A program made the translations under genes and the position numbers. The notes under the pieces were generated by a model. That model did not search any database, was not told where the DNA came from, and saw only the letters and a program-made list of their open reading frames with translations. DNA of 64,000 nt from Syngnathus acus. Its lineage: Eukaryota; Chordata; Actinopteri; Syngnathiformes; Syngnathidae. The DNA is taken from positions 152,001-216,000 of the forward strand of contig NC_051107.1 of assembly GCF_901709675.1 (NCBI RefSeq), written 5' to 3'. Of the stretch, positions 21,855 through 32,749 are shown in pieces (the stretch's first letter is position 1; every line of letters begins with the position of its first letter).

Positions 21855-23426
21855 ATGCAACCAGCGCACGATTCCCTAGACACGGCCCGCTTGACCCACA
21901 CGGAGTGGGAGCTCGGCAAGACCACAGAGGAGATGGCGGCGTTAACTAGGGTCGTCCAGCAGCAGCAACAGCAGCTCCAGCTGCAGCAACAGCAACTGCA
22001 GCAGCAGCAACAGCAACTGCAGCAGCACCACCAGCTCCACCAGGACCTGGTAGAGGCTCTCAGGGATCACAGAGACTTGGCTCCTCTGGCTGCTGCAGAT
22101 CGGTTTGTGCCATCTCTGTCCACGTCCGTGCCGCTCAGCCCCGCCGATCAGCCCACCGTTATGTCCACGCCCCGTCCTGCCTCGGCACCCGGGCAGTACG
22201 TGGACGTCCCTGAGCCCAGACTCAGCAACCTCGCAAGGTTCGACGGTGACCCCAAGTACGTCCGGGCCTTTCTGACGAACTGCCGCGTCTTGTTCGACCT
22301 CCAGCCCGTCACATTTGCCACGGAGCCAGCCAAGGTGGGTTTCGTGCTGACTCACCTGACGGGCGAGGCATGGCTGTGGGGAACGGCAGAATATGAGCGG
22401 CAGGGACCCGCCTGTTCGTCGTTTGACGCCTTCGCCGCTGAGATCCTGCGCGTATTTGACTTGGGCTCCGCCTCGGAGGACGCCTCCACAGAGCTCCTCA
22501 CGCTGCGCCAAGGCAGCAGGTCCGTCGCCCAGTACGCCATCCGGTTCCAGACGGTGGCGCGTCGTAGCGACTGGAACACCCCGGCTCTCGTCGGTGCCTT
22601 CATCCACGGACTCGCGGAATATATCAAGGACGAGTTGGTGTCCTGCGAGCGCCCACAGACCCTTGAAGTGGCCATGGACCTGGCAGTACGGGTGGACCGG
22701 CGGATCCAGTCGAGGCGACGCGAGGAGAGGAGAGTGTCTCCGCCCCCCCGTCGCCGTGACATCAGCCCGACACCTCGGGTGTCAGGGAGAGCACCGGTTT
22801 TTTCACCTGACCTGTCGTCCGCCAGGGACCCTGTCCACGTAAGCCCGCGCGCCTTTACTGCTCCTCATACCCAGCCCAGCTGGTCAGAACCGATGGAGAT
22901 CGGACGCACCTCTCTCTCTGTGAGGAAACGCAGTCAGCGCATCAGAGAGGGGCTTTGCCTGTACTGCGGGGGTGAGGGTCACTGGGTGGTCTCTTGTCCG
23001 ACGAGACCTAAGGACACCCGCCAAGCAGGGATCCGTGTGGGGTCGGTTTTCTTGCCCCCCACTACCTGTCGCGAGTCCCAGTCCCAGAACCACTACTCGA
23101 CTCCAGCCCGCGCCCTTGCCTCTCGACCCTCCGCTTCTCCAATCCGTGGACAGCGGCCGCGGGTCCGGTCTCGCCGTCGGCTGCAGCGGATGGTCCGGGC
23201 CCTTACTCCGCTGCCGTTGCGACGTCCGCAGCCGGGTTCTGCTCCGGTGGGCGGGGTGTTAGGGTCTGACCGGCTTCCTGCTCGGAGTCGTCCGGTAGGG
23301 ACCCGTCCGGTTCCCGCGCCGGCCCCCTGGTCGGCGTCTCCCGACGCCGCGGCTGGGAAGGTGGACTGGGCGGTAGTGCCGCCTGATGACGGGGCTTGGT
23401 CGACATGTTCTGATTCGGACTATTGA
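21855..23426 (+). CDS. Gag polyprotein of Gypsy-type element (523 aa)
   Basis: Starts 17 nt after the LTR. Residues about 36-60 are a Gln-rich coiled-coil tract (QQQQLQLQQQQLQQ). Residues about 115-285 form the capsid-like domain: RLSNLARFDGDPKYVRAFL, FVLTHLTGEAWLW, ELLTLRQGSRSVAQYAIRF and FIHGLAEYIKDELV. A CX2CX4HX4C zinc knuckle (CLYCGGEGHWVVSC) sits at about 371-384 and binds RNA in this family. The C-terminal 130 residues are Arg/Pro/Ser-rich with no pol motif. The capsid core resembles that of the gag at 48205 and of domesticated sushi-derived genes (RTL/PEG10 group). The open frame and young LTRs suggest it is still functional. Confidence 0.9.
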   Translation: MQPAHDSLDTARLTHTEWELGKTTEEMAALTRVVQQQQQQLQLQQQQLQQQQQQLQQHHQLHQDLVEALRDHRDLAPLAAADRFVPSLSTSVPLSPADQPTVMSTPRPASAPGQYVDVPEPRLSNLARFDGDPKYVRAFLTNCRVLFDLQPVTFATEPAKVGFVLTHLTGEAWLWGTAEYERQGPACSSFDAFAAEILRVFDLGSASEDASTELLTLRQGSRSVAQYAIRFQTVARRSDWNTPALVGAFIHGLAEYIKDELVSCERPQTLEVAMDLAVRVDRRIQSRRREERRVSPPPRRRDISPTPRVSGRAPVFSPDLSSARDPVHVSPRAFTAPHTQPSWSEPMEIGRTSLSVRKRSQRIREGLCLYCGGEGHWVVSCPTRPKDTRQAGIRVGSVFLPPTTCRESQSQNHYSTPARALASRPSASPIRGQRPRVRSRRRLQRMVRALTPLPLRRPQPGSAPVGGVLGSDRLPARSRPVGTRPVPAPAPWSASPDAAAGKVDWAVVPPDDGAWSTCSDSDY

Positions 23427-23527
23427 CTGCCGCACGTCTTGGGTTCCCCCCCTCCCGCCCGGTCTCCTGCTCCGTCTTGGGGTTCTGCTTTTGGGACGTC
23501 GGGGGCCGTCCCTTGGGGGGGGGGTTC

Positions 23528-23983
23528 TGTCACGTCCCCACGTCACCTGACTTCCAGCCTAGCCCGACTCATGGAATTGCCAGCACCTGCTACAGCTCGT
23601 TAGGTTCCCTATATAACCTCTCTGTGTTCTGCCAGTGGTTGTCAGTTCGTCTGATTACCCTGCACGTGATACTGCTGCCTTTTTGTCCCCGGACCAAACT
23701 TTGTAGCCAACTGCTTCCTTGAACTTCGACCACGCTCCAGATCGCCGCCTGTCCTGACTACTTGCTTGACCTTCGACCACGCTCCAGATCGCCGCCTGTC
23801 CTGACTACTTGCTCGACCTTCGGCCACGCTCCAGATCGCCGCCTGTCCTGACTACTTGCTTGACCTTCGACCACGCTCCAGATCGCCGCCTGCCCTGACT
23901 ACTTGCTCGTTCTACGTCCCCGTTTTCCCTCTCACCATTAAAGGATCGTGCTGCACTTGGTTCCCTGTCTTTGTTGCCTGACA
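23528..23983 (+). repeat. 3' LTR of the gag-only element
   Basis: Same length and, by eye, same sequence as the 5' LTR, including the 10-nt self-primer word at 23641-23650 and the four 47-bp units. Confidence 0.93.
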
Positions 23984-24065
23984 GTCAAGTGACTTTTAAA
24001 TGTCCTCAACCTCCTCCATGGACATGGTCAGGTTTTCTTTTCGGCCCCATATTGCTCACGTTGGT
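23984..24065 (-). pseudogene. N-terminal part of the same LINE ORF1, beyond the Gypsy insertion
   Basis: Reversed, MSMEEVEDI, a TAA stop, then KSLD continues in frame into FLSEEVSAV on the other side of the Gypsy element once one TSD copy is removed. This supports the insertion boundaries at 21382 and 23983. Confidence 0.6.
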
Positions 24066-24227
24066 CCCAGCGAGCTATGTAAATATATTGAGCACTTCTG
24101 GTCATTCGTTATGATTTGGAACTGCCGAATTGTGCGTTCTTTTTCTAAATCTTTGCCTATTCTGATTGAAAAGTAAGTGAGCTTTTTCATTGGATACTCA
24201 TGACTTAAGCTATCACTAAAAAAATAA

Positions 24228-24890
24228 TATTAAAGCACACATATCATGGAAAATCACATTTGTTTTGCTTTTAAAATCATTTTCTTGTGTATCTGGAGTA
24301 TCCAGGAGTGTAGAAAAGTGTAATATCTCCCTCCAGTAGCTGCAGAGATACTGTTATGATCGTTTTGGGGGGCTATTTTTTTACTCTGTTCAAATTTCTC
24401 CGTTTTCTATGACGTTTTTTTATCTATTACATCACATCCGTTGGAGCGGGACAAACCAAACAAGGTAATGGGTGTTGCCAAACGGAAATCCGAGTAATAA
24501 ACATGGCAGATTCACAAATCCGTCATGTTTAAGATGAATCCGCTTTGTTTACTACTTTTGACTGACTACTTTTGACTGACTACTGACTTTTGTAGTCCAA
24601 ACAACTCAAGGATGCCGACGTGGAGAAATCAAAATGTTCTGTTGTTGGATGCATCAATCCACACAAATCATTGCACAACATCAGAACCTCAAAGAAGTGC
24701 CTGGTCAATTTTAATTTTTCAAGCAGTGTTCCCACGTCTGTGGGCAAAGTCTTGCTTGTTTAGGAGTGTTTCAGAAATCTTTTGTCAGTATGGAAAAGGA
24801 TTTGCTGAAAGACTTCATTTCATTGATGGTTCAGTTCCTTCAATGTATGGAAACGATGGACACAGTAAAGCAGTAAGTTTGAGATGACAC
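24228..24890 (+). mobile_element. DNA transposon relic with THAP-like domain (Kolobok- or P-like)
   Basis: The end TTAAAG...CATATCATGGAAAATCAC with GGAGTATCCAGGAGTGTAG (about 24228-24350) recurs inverted at 32200-32325. In broken frames from about 24645 the plus strand gives KCSVVGCINPHKSLH then FCQYGKGFAERLHFIDGSVP, which fits a THAP C2CH DNA-binding domain. TTAA at the border would suit Kolobok. No catalytic part is seen. Confidence 0.4.
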
Positions 24891-26586
24891 AAAAATAATA
24901 AACTATTTCACTTTAATAATATTGTGTGACTGCACTTGTTTTCAAAGCATTAGCATCAGTCTTTCTGCTGATTTTGGAGCTGTGCGCTCTATGTTTCCAC
25001 TTCTTGTGGGTTTATTTTGTATTATTCTTGGGGAACACAATGTGTTAAATGCATTCGTTAGCTTCTCGCTAGCGCTGGCATTAGCTTAAATCATAGCTTG
25101 ACTGCAGTACTTGTTTACAAGTCGTTCATAAATATTGTGAGGGGATTTATTTTATTACGTGCCATGTATGGACAAGTCTTCTGCCGTTGATATCTTTTAA
25201 TCAATCAAAAGGTTTGCGGCGCAAGTAAACGCTACCTCGTTTAAATAAAGCAACAACAACAACAAAAAAGTAAACGCTAGCTTGACTAAAAAACTACAAA
25301 TATGTCGACCGGAAAGGGAGGTGCACATCTTGCGGCCTGAGGGGTGTGAAGTATCTCATTATGCATTTAAAGAGACCGCACCTAAATGGCTTGCTCTGAG
25401 CCACACCTCAGAACAAGTAGAAAAGATGGACCTGTGATGCTTTCAAAACAAGGAATTCAGACAAAAGCATCACTGTTCCACTTTATATTGACCACAACAA
25501 AATGAGTAAAACATAAAACAGTCGAATTTATTACCGTGATACTTGGGCTTTAAGGAACTACCCTAACCCTGACCAAGCAACCGATATCATTAGTTGTAAT
25601 AACACTACAAGATGGCAGACATCCCTTAATGTACCCAAATCCCAAAATAGTGGCGAAGAAGAGAGAGATTAGTTTAAAAAAATCGTCTTCAAGGCAAAAT
25701 AGAAAACAGATTAGAAGTATTGAACAAGTGACTTTTGTGATTGATGGCGGACTCGTCATACAAAGGCAGTGTATCGACTAACTTTATGTCCTGATACCTG
25801 GATTGTGTTCACAGAGTGAGTAAGACATTTTATTAATTTGGGGATTTTAGAATGACATGCAGGACAAACACATGTTCATGTAAAAATAAAGTCTTTGTGA
25901 GTTGACCTTTGTGGAAGCATGCACAAAATTTGTTCATGCACTTAATGTATTTTTTGCTGTTCAGCAGTTTTGTGCCATCTGTGAATGGAATTTTTATGCA
26001 AGTGAGGACTTTGCACAGGGAGAAAAAAAAACAAGTTTTTTGGGGGAGTTGAAGGGTAGATATTTCACTATCGTGCAGTGGTTAAACATTAGTGGATACA
26101 TAACACGAGCTAACCTCCTTTTTTCTCTGCCCTTTGAGCCTTTCTTTGATGATCTCCACATTCTCTCTCACTCTCTCCTCCCCCTCCATCCTTGGGGCCT
26201 GTTGTTGGGGTCGGCACCTCCTAGTTTGGAGCCCGTTCACTTCCCATGCTCCTGGCCGGCTGCCTGGTTCTTCCTCAGGGTGGGGTGGAGGGGTGTCATG
26301 AGTGTATGGCTAGACATCCCCCCCTCCCCATTTCTGGCCCACAGGAGTAGGGCTGGGTGAAATGGCAAAAATTGTTGATCGTTTTAGAATTGAAAGTTTT
26401 AAAGCATGAGTACTGAAAAGAGTAGTTCAATATACGTATATCAACAAAATTATAAAGGCAAACCTAGAAAAATATTAAAACCATGTTTACTAGAGGCGTA
26501 AAACTTAATTGATTAACGAACAACAAATCAATTCGTTCCCAAAACGCTGGTCTTTTAGTGACCCCAAGAGCCAAAAAGTCCGCAGA
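24891..26586. other. Unassigned intergenic sequence
   Basis: About 1.7 kb without a recognisable gene. A pyrimidine-rich stretch at about 26110-26350 stands out. The 152-aa ORF over it shows no family motif. Confidence 0.45.
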
Positions 26587-26594
26587 ATCTAGAG

Positions 26595-26902
26595 CAGGGG
26601 TGTCAAACTCATTTTTTTCGCGTGCCGCATTGTAGTCATAGTTTCTTTTGGAGGGCCATTATGACTGTCAACCCAAATAAATGTATGAGCACCTCATATT
26701 ATATACAGTATAAGCTACAAAACAAACTGACAAATAACTCATTTTCAAATCAGACTAGTAAAAACTGGTCAAATATTACATTTTTTTTACATTTTTAAAA
26801 GTGAAGACAATTTGCAATTCTAGTAATGACACACGACTTTGATGCACAATTTGTCTTCACGGGCCACAGTATCTGGCCCCTGGGCCTTGAGTTTGACACA
26901 TG
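26595..26902. mobile_element. hAT MITE, TIR CAGGGGTGTCAAACTC
   Basis: Left end CAGGGGTGTCAAACTC, right end GAGTTTGACACATG. Flanks ATCTAGAG (26587-26594) and TTCTAGAG (26903-26910) are a one-mismatch 8-bp TSD. Relatives lie at 37020-37370 and 60240-60797. Confidence 0.8.
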
Positions 26903-26910
26903 TTCTAGAG

Positions 26911-27055
26911 CAGGGGTCACCAACCTTTCTTAAACCGAGAGCTACTTCCTGGGTACTGATTAAGGCAAAGGGCTACCAGTGTGACACACACTTCTGAAAT
27001 AGCCAATTTGCTCAATTTGCCTTTCACTATGTGTTATTATTGTCATTTCCAGTTC
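26911..27055. mobile_element. hAT MITE fragment, TIR CAGGGGTCACCAACC
   Basis: Starts right at the end of the preceding TSD with a different hAT terminal sequence (CAGGGGTCACCAACCTTTC). No right end was found. Confidence 0.6.
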
Positions 27056-27086
27056 ACATGTGTGATTTTAACAAGAATAACACAAA

Positions 27087-27280
27087 TACAGTCAAACCTT
27101 GGTTTTTGACCACAATCCGTTCCAGAAGGTGGTTCGAGAAGCGAATCGGTCGAATTCCTAATCTATGTTTCCCATTACAAATACAGTGGAGCTTCGGTTT
27201 TCGACCATAATACGTTCCAGAAAGCTGTTCGAGAAGTGAATCGATCGAATTCCAAATCATGTTTTCCCATTACAAATAAT
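27087..27280. repeat. Two tandem copies of a 95-bp Tigger-like terminal repeat
   Basis: Units start ACAGTCAAACC (27089) and ACAGTGGAGC (27184) and share CGTTCCAGAA, GTTCGAGAAG and TTTCCCATTACAAAT. A related unit begins at 61843. Confidence 0.65.
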
Positions 27281-27579
27281 GGAATACAAATTAATCCGTT
27301 CCAAGTAAAAAACGCCTTTTTTAAGCATTTGTTCATTTGCATATTTTTGTCCGATCGCGCAACTGCAGCGCACCGCCGAACGTGCAACCATAGCGCGTCA
27401 CCGGCCGTGCAACTGCACCGCGGTGGTCGCATTATTGTGACAGAGCCGTCGCTGAAATTTAGAAAATATTTTTAAAGTCCTAATGTACTTTCCAAAACTT
27501 AAGTGGACCTCAGTGCACAGGGAGCTTAATTTTGTCCGATCGCGCAACTGCAGCGCACCGCCGAACGCGGAACAGTAGC

Positions 27580-28056
27580 GCCTCCCATCTCACCCGCAAG
27601 GCGACCACGATTGTGAGTGATGTGAGTCACCCCGCTCACTCTTTGTTTGATCTTCTGCCCTCTGGGAAGAGGTACAGGAGCCTGCGCTCCCGCACCACCA
27701 GACTTACCAACAGCTTCAACTCCAGGCTGTTAGGATCCTGAACTCTCTCCCCCCTTCTGCGTAGCGTCCTGTACTTTTGCGCTATATTCTGACTGTCTGC
27801 TGTATGCACACTTGCTCCATTTTGCTCCTCTTATTTATTATGTTATTGGTTTATTTATTATTTATTCATCACTCTTATTTATTCATTGTTTGTGCCTTCT
27901 TGTTTTTATTTTTTTGTGTTGTTTACTTATATGTATATTGTGGACAATGTCTTGTCACCGTGGGATAGTGGGAACGTAATTTCGATTTCTTTGTGTCTTG
28001 GCATGTGAAGAAATTGACAATAGAGCAGACTTTGACTGTTTTTTTGACTTTGACTT
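27580..28056 (+). mobile_element. 3' fragment of the CR1/L2-type LINE
   Basis: Encodes the last RT residues ([32 protein letters not shown]) and the 3' UTR with a TTTGACTTTGAC tail, matching 12106-12580. It is preceded by a repeat of the words at 27343-27380 (GTCCGATCGCGCAACTGC). Confidence 0.9.
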
Positions 28057-28069
28057 CTCTATGACACTC

Positions 28070-31000
28070 TTTGCACATATGTAGAAGTTGTCCTGTCTTA
28101 TTTTGTGTGTTTTCTGTGTCCTCTGCTGTCCATCCCGGATCACTTTTACCAGAGAAGCGCTGTTAAACATCGGACAGTCTTCTTCTGGTATTTTCTCTCC
28201 TGTTCTCTCTGATTCAGACTGTTTGTCGGAGATTCTAGCCGGAGCGGCGGTGCTATACAAGCTAGCGCGACGACGGCGGCGCGGAAAGCGAGCCGGAGCA
28301 CTCGTAAAGCTGAGGCAGAGAGGGTTCCGTTCTGCCCTACCGTCAATTCATCTGGCGAATGTCCGCTCCCTGGCGAACAAGATGGACGAACTGCTGCTCC
28401 TCACTTCAAGGAACACGGACTTCAGCAGATCCGCCGCGCTGTGCTTTGTTGAAACGTGGCTCAGCGAACGAACCCCCCACCACGCCGTGGAGCTAGCGGG
28501 GTTTCGGCTAACTCGTGCAGATTGCAGCGCGGAGCTCTCCGGAAAATCAAAGGGAGGTGGTCTCTGTTTCTACATTAATGAACGTTGGTGTACTGATGTC
28601 ACGGTGTTGAAAGAGATTTGCAGCCCTCTCCTAGAAACACTTTTCATAAACTGCCGGCCGTTCTATTCACCACGGGAGTTCTCCTCGTCATGGCGGCTGT
28701 TTACATTCCTGTTTACATTCCACCACACGCACGTGCGAGTGAAGCCACGCAGATGCTGGCTGACCAGGTAACAGACATGGAGAAACTTCTACCAAATTCA
28801 CTAATCATTGTTCTGGGTGATCTTAACAGGGCGAACCTCGCACACGAACTCCCCAGATACAGACAGCACGTAACGTGTCCCACCAGAGGGGCACAGACTC
28901 TGGACCACTGCTACACCGTGATCAAGGATGCTTACCACTCTGCGGCTCGTGCAGCTTTAGGACTCTCGGACCACTGTCTAGTTCATCTGATCCCGGCCTA
29001 CAGGCAGAAACTAAAAACTTCTAAGCCTGTGGTGAGGACTGTGAGGAAGTGGACAGTGGAGTCAAGGCAGGACCTCCAAGCCTGCTTTGACTGCACCGAT
29101 TGGGGAGTTTTCGAAGCTGCAACTTCAGACTTGCATGAACTCACTGACACTGTCACATCATACATCAGTTTTTGTGAGGATCTGTGTGTGCAGACTAAGA
29201 CCTTCTGCACGTACAACAACGACAAACCTTGGTTTACACCGAACCTCAGGAGGCTGTGCAAAGTCAAGGAGGAGGCCTACAGGAGCGGCGACCGCGACCT
29301 GTTCAAGCAGACCAGAAACACACTGAACCGAGAGGTCAGGAAAGCCAGGAGGTGTTACGGGGAGAACCTGAAGAGACACCTCTCTGCCAATCCTGATCCC
29401 TCAACAGTGTGGAAAGGTCTGCAGAGCATCATGGGCTTCAAGAAACGAACCCCCCGTCCTGTGGAGAGCCCAAGGCTTGCTAACCAGCTAAACAGGTTCT
29501 ACTGCAGGTTTGATCGGTCCTCCCACACAACGGGACTTCCTGCAGCACAATCTACATACTCACCTCTCCCCACAACTGCTCTGTCCACACCTCTATCAAC
29601 GTTGTCACCCACTCTCTCTCTTGCAGAGGCCGCGCCCGCACTCCAGATCCGCGAGGAGGAAGTGCGCCAGATGTTCCGGAGACAAAAGACCAGGAAGGCA
29701 CCGGGCCCAGACGGCGTGTCACCTTCCTGCTTGAAAGTCTGCGCTGAACAGCTGGCGCCCACCTTTGCACGGATCTTCAACCGTTCTCTGGAGCTGTGTG
29801 AGGTGCCCTCGTGCTTCAAGAGCTCCACCATCTTTCCAGTGGCCAAGAAGCCCACCATCACAGGTTTGAATGACTATAGACCTGTCGCACTGACATCTGT
29901 GGTCATGAAATCTTTCGAGAGGTTAGTACTGAACCACCTGAAGGATGTCACGGGCACCCTGCTTGACCCCCTCCAGTTTGCCTACCGGGCAAACAGGTCG
30001 GTGGATGATGCGGTCAACATGGGACTGCACTACATCCTGCACCACCTGGACTCCCCAGGAACGTACGCCAGGATCCTGTTCGTGGACTTCAGCTCGGCGT
30101 TCAACACCATCGCTCCTGACATCCTCCAACAGAAGCTCATCCAGCTTGCGGTGCCTGCCTCCACCTGTCAGTGGATCACCAGCTTCCTGACCAACAGGAG
30201 ACAGCGTGTGAGGCTGGGGGGCATCACATCTGACACCCGGACCACCAATACTGGAGCCCCTCAGGGGTGCGTCCTCTCCCCACTACTCTTCTCTCTCTAC
30301 ACCAACGATTTCTCCTCAGGTGACTCTCTTGTGAAGCTCCTGAAGTATGCTGACGACACCACTCTCATCGGACTGATCCAGGACGGTGATGAGACTGCGT
30401 ACAGACAGGAGGTGGAGCGGCTTGTCCACTGGTGCAGCCAAAACCACCTGGAGCTGAACCCGCTCAAGACCGTGGAGATGACAGTGGACTTCAGGCGAGA
30501 CCCTTCACCACCTTTACCCCTCACTATCCGCAGTAATACTATTCTCTCCACGGACACCTTCAAGTTCCTGGGAACCACAATCTCTCGGGCCCTGAAATTG
30601 ACCGGCCACATAGACTCTGTCCGGAAGAAGGCCCAGCAGAGGCTGTACTTCCTGAGACAGCTCAAGAAGTTCAACCTGCCGCGAGAGCTTCTGAAGACCT
30701 TCTACACTGCCATCATCCAGTCTGTCCTCTGCACCTCCATCACTGTCTGGTTTGGATCGGCCTCCAAACAAGACAAGCACAGACTGCAACGGACAAACAG
30801 GACTGCAGAAAAGATAATTGGAATCAACCTCCCATCTATCCAAGACTTGTACCTCTCCAGGACCAGGAAACGTGCAAGGAACATCTCTACAGACCATTCT
30901 CACCCAGGTTGCAGTCTGTTTGAACTACTCCCCTCCAGACGGCGTTATAGAGCTCGGTACGCCAAAACCAGCAGACACAGAGACAGCTTCTTCCCCCAGG

Positions 31001-31405
31001 CTGTTGCTCTGATGAACTCATACCACTCTTAGAGTCTCAGAGTCATTACCGTGTAATAACATCCTGCTCTCCACACCTTTTTTGAATTTGTCTACACTGT
31101 TTGTACTTTGTGTCCTCTCTGCATCCATTGCAGCCTGGTCATCCTGGATAAGGGACCTTCCCTGTGGTCTCTTCTCAAGGTTTCTCAGTTCCCCTAGCTG
31201 GAGTTTTGAGTTCTTCCTTGCCCTCTTGGGAGTTTAAGATCAGGGGATGTTTGAGAATATTTGCCATTTTTCACATGTCCTGAGTGTTGTTAGTCACCTA
31301 AATGTTGAACAGAGGCTGTGATTTACCGAAGTCAAATTCCTTGTTTGGCACGCTCAAACATGGCGAATAAAAAACTCTTGAATCTCTTGAATCTTGAATC
31401 TTGAA
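28070..31405 (+). mobile_element. CR1/L2-clade LINE, near complete
   Basis: Carries endonuclease and RT regions followed by a 3' UTR and a tail of TTGAATC repeats (about 31373-31405). The 5' limit is uncertain but lies just after the LINE fragment ending at 28056. The right side abuts the 267-bp tandem array, so it probably interrupted that repeat. Confidence 0.85.
28330..31032 (+). pseudogene. Endonuclease-reverse transcriptase of CR1/L2-type LINE, one frameshift
   Basis: The APE-like endonuclease is seen as SIHLANVRSLANKMDEL, ALCFVETWLSE (Glu), GGLCFYINERW, then after a frameshift at about 28680 LIIVLGDLN (the usual GDFN box) and ALGLSDHCLVHL (SDH box). RT follows in one 804-codon frame: [63 protein letters not shown] (catalytic ADD) and the C-terminal LLPSRRRYRARYAKTS. 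With a single break, the copy is relatively young. ORF1 is not seen. Confidence 0.88.
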
Positions 31406-32199
31406 TTATACGGCACTATTTGCCTGGCGGATGGACATGCGATCAACACACCACTTTTCTCCCCAGTGACCGTGTCCATATGTCCCTCCGCCCAGCAAAG
31501 CGGTGCCGCACAACAGCGGCCCACAGCCTTTTTACGAGTGTCTAAAAGTGATCAAGTCATCACAAAAATCACGGAAATAATCATATATAAGCCCCCCATA
31601 ATGATGGTTTGTGTATAAAAGCTTCCTTTCAGTAATGTCCGTCTTGATCTCGTTCTGTCTCATCTTTGTGTAAATTTTACGGCACTATTTGCCTGGCGGA
31701 TGGACATGCGATCAACACACCACTTTTCTCCCCAGTGACCATGTCATATCCCTCCGCCCAGCAAAGCGGTGCTGCACAACAGCAGTCCACAGCCTTTTTA
31801 CGAGTGTATAAAAGTGATCAAGTCGTCACAAAAATCACGGAAAAAATCATATATAAGCCCCCCATAATGACAGTTTGTGTATAAAAGCTTCCTTTCAGTA
31901 TTGTCCGTCTTGATCTCGTTCTGTCTCATCTTTGTGTAAATTTTACGGCACTATTTGCCTGGCGGATGGACATGCGATCAACACACCACTTTTCTCCCCA
32001 GTGACCGTGTCATACATCCCTCCGTCCAGCAAAGCGGTGCCGCACAACAGCGGTTCACAGCCTTTCTACGAGTGTATAAAAGTGATCAAGTCATCACAAA
32101 AATCACGGAAAAAATCCTATCTAAGCCGCACCGGACTATAAGCCGCAGGGTTCAAAATTTGAGAAAAAAGTCGCGGCTTATAGTCCGAAATTTACGGTA
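31405..32199. repeat. 267-bp tandem repeat, about 2.9 copies, ending in a pogo-like terminus
   Basis: Unit starts (TACGGCACTATTTGC) at 31409, 31678 and 31944, so periods are 269 and 266 bp. Units 1 and 2 contain GTGTATAAAAGCTTCC and units 2-3 GAGTGTATAAAAGTGATC. The third unit runs into AAGCCGCACCGGACTATAAG and the end ...TTATAGTCCG, AAATTTACGGTA, a TA-type transposon terminus. The protein-like ORFs in the units are non-coding. Confidence 0.9.
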
Positions 32200-32325
32200 T
32201 CTCTGCAGCACCTGGAGGGATATATTACACTTTTCTACACTCCTGGATACTCCAAATACACAAGAACATTATTTTAAAAGCAAAAGAAGTTGATTTTCCA
32301 TGATACATCTCCTTTAAAACAATAA
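32200..32325 (-). mobile_element. Terminal fragment of the THAP-type transposon family
   Basis: Reverse complement matches 24228-24355: TTTTCCATGATACAT, GGAGTGTAGAAAAGTG and GAGATAC in the same order. It is separated from the tandem array at the TA of the terminus. Confidence 0.5.
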
Positions 32326-32749
32326 CAATAATTAAGTTTAAATTTTAAATAGTGTATACTGTACAGTGTAATTTGTGCCATTTCCTCAAATTAAGTCATT
32401 ACATGAGAAATATCAAAGACTCATATCATTAATATGTTACCTACGTAAAATGTAAACTAAAACAAAAATGAAGCATTTGGGGGGAAAAAATAGTTACCAA
32501 AACCGCTCTAAAACTAACTACACTGCTCAAAAAAATTAAAGGAACACTTTGAAAATACATCAGATTTCAATGGTGACAACAAAAATGTTGAATATCTATA
32601 CTGATATGGATAGTTCAATGTCTCAGGAACAAAAAGATGCCACATCTTTTGATGGAAATAAAAACCATCAGTATATTGACACCCCAAAAATCAAAGTGAA
32701 AAAATGATCCATTTTGCCTAAATTCAATTTCTGCAACTCAAAACTCTTT

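Larger units (their letters stand above)
21382..23983 (+). mobile_element. Gag-only Tf1/sushi-like Gypsy retrotransposon, complete with LTRs and TSD
   Basis: Two 456-bp LTRs (21382-21837, 23528-23983) look identical by eye, start TGTCACGTCC and end GCCTGACA. The 5-bp TSD GTCAA lies at 21377-21381 and 23984-23988. Between them are a 17-nt leader, one uninterrupted gag ORF and a poly-G polypurine tract (about 23515-23524). No protease, RT, RNase H or integrase is encoded, so it must use enzymes from another element. Equal LTRs point to recent insertion. It is inserted in a LINE ORF1 relic. Confidence 0.93.

Noticed and set aside
23203-23546. Possible protease remnant (VDSG word) in another frame of the gag-only element
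   Set aside because: A single short word in a GC-rich region with no following RT motif; the gag frame is open across it.
31394-32293. Three similar ORFs containing ICLADGHAINTPLFSPV
   Set aside because: They arise from the 267-bp tandem units; no splice or promoter evidence and no family match.
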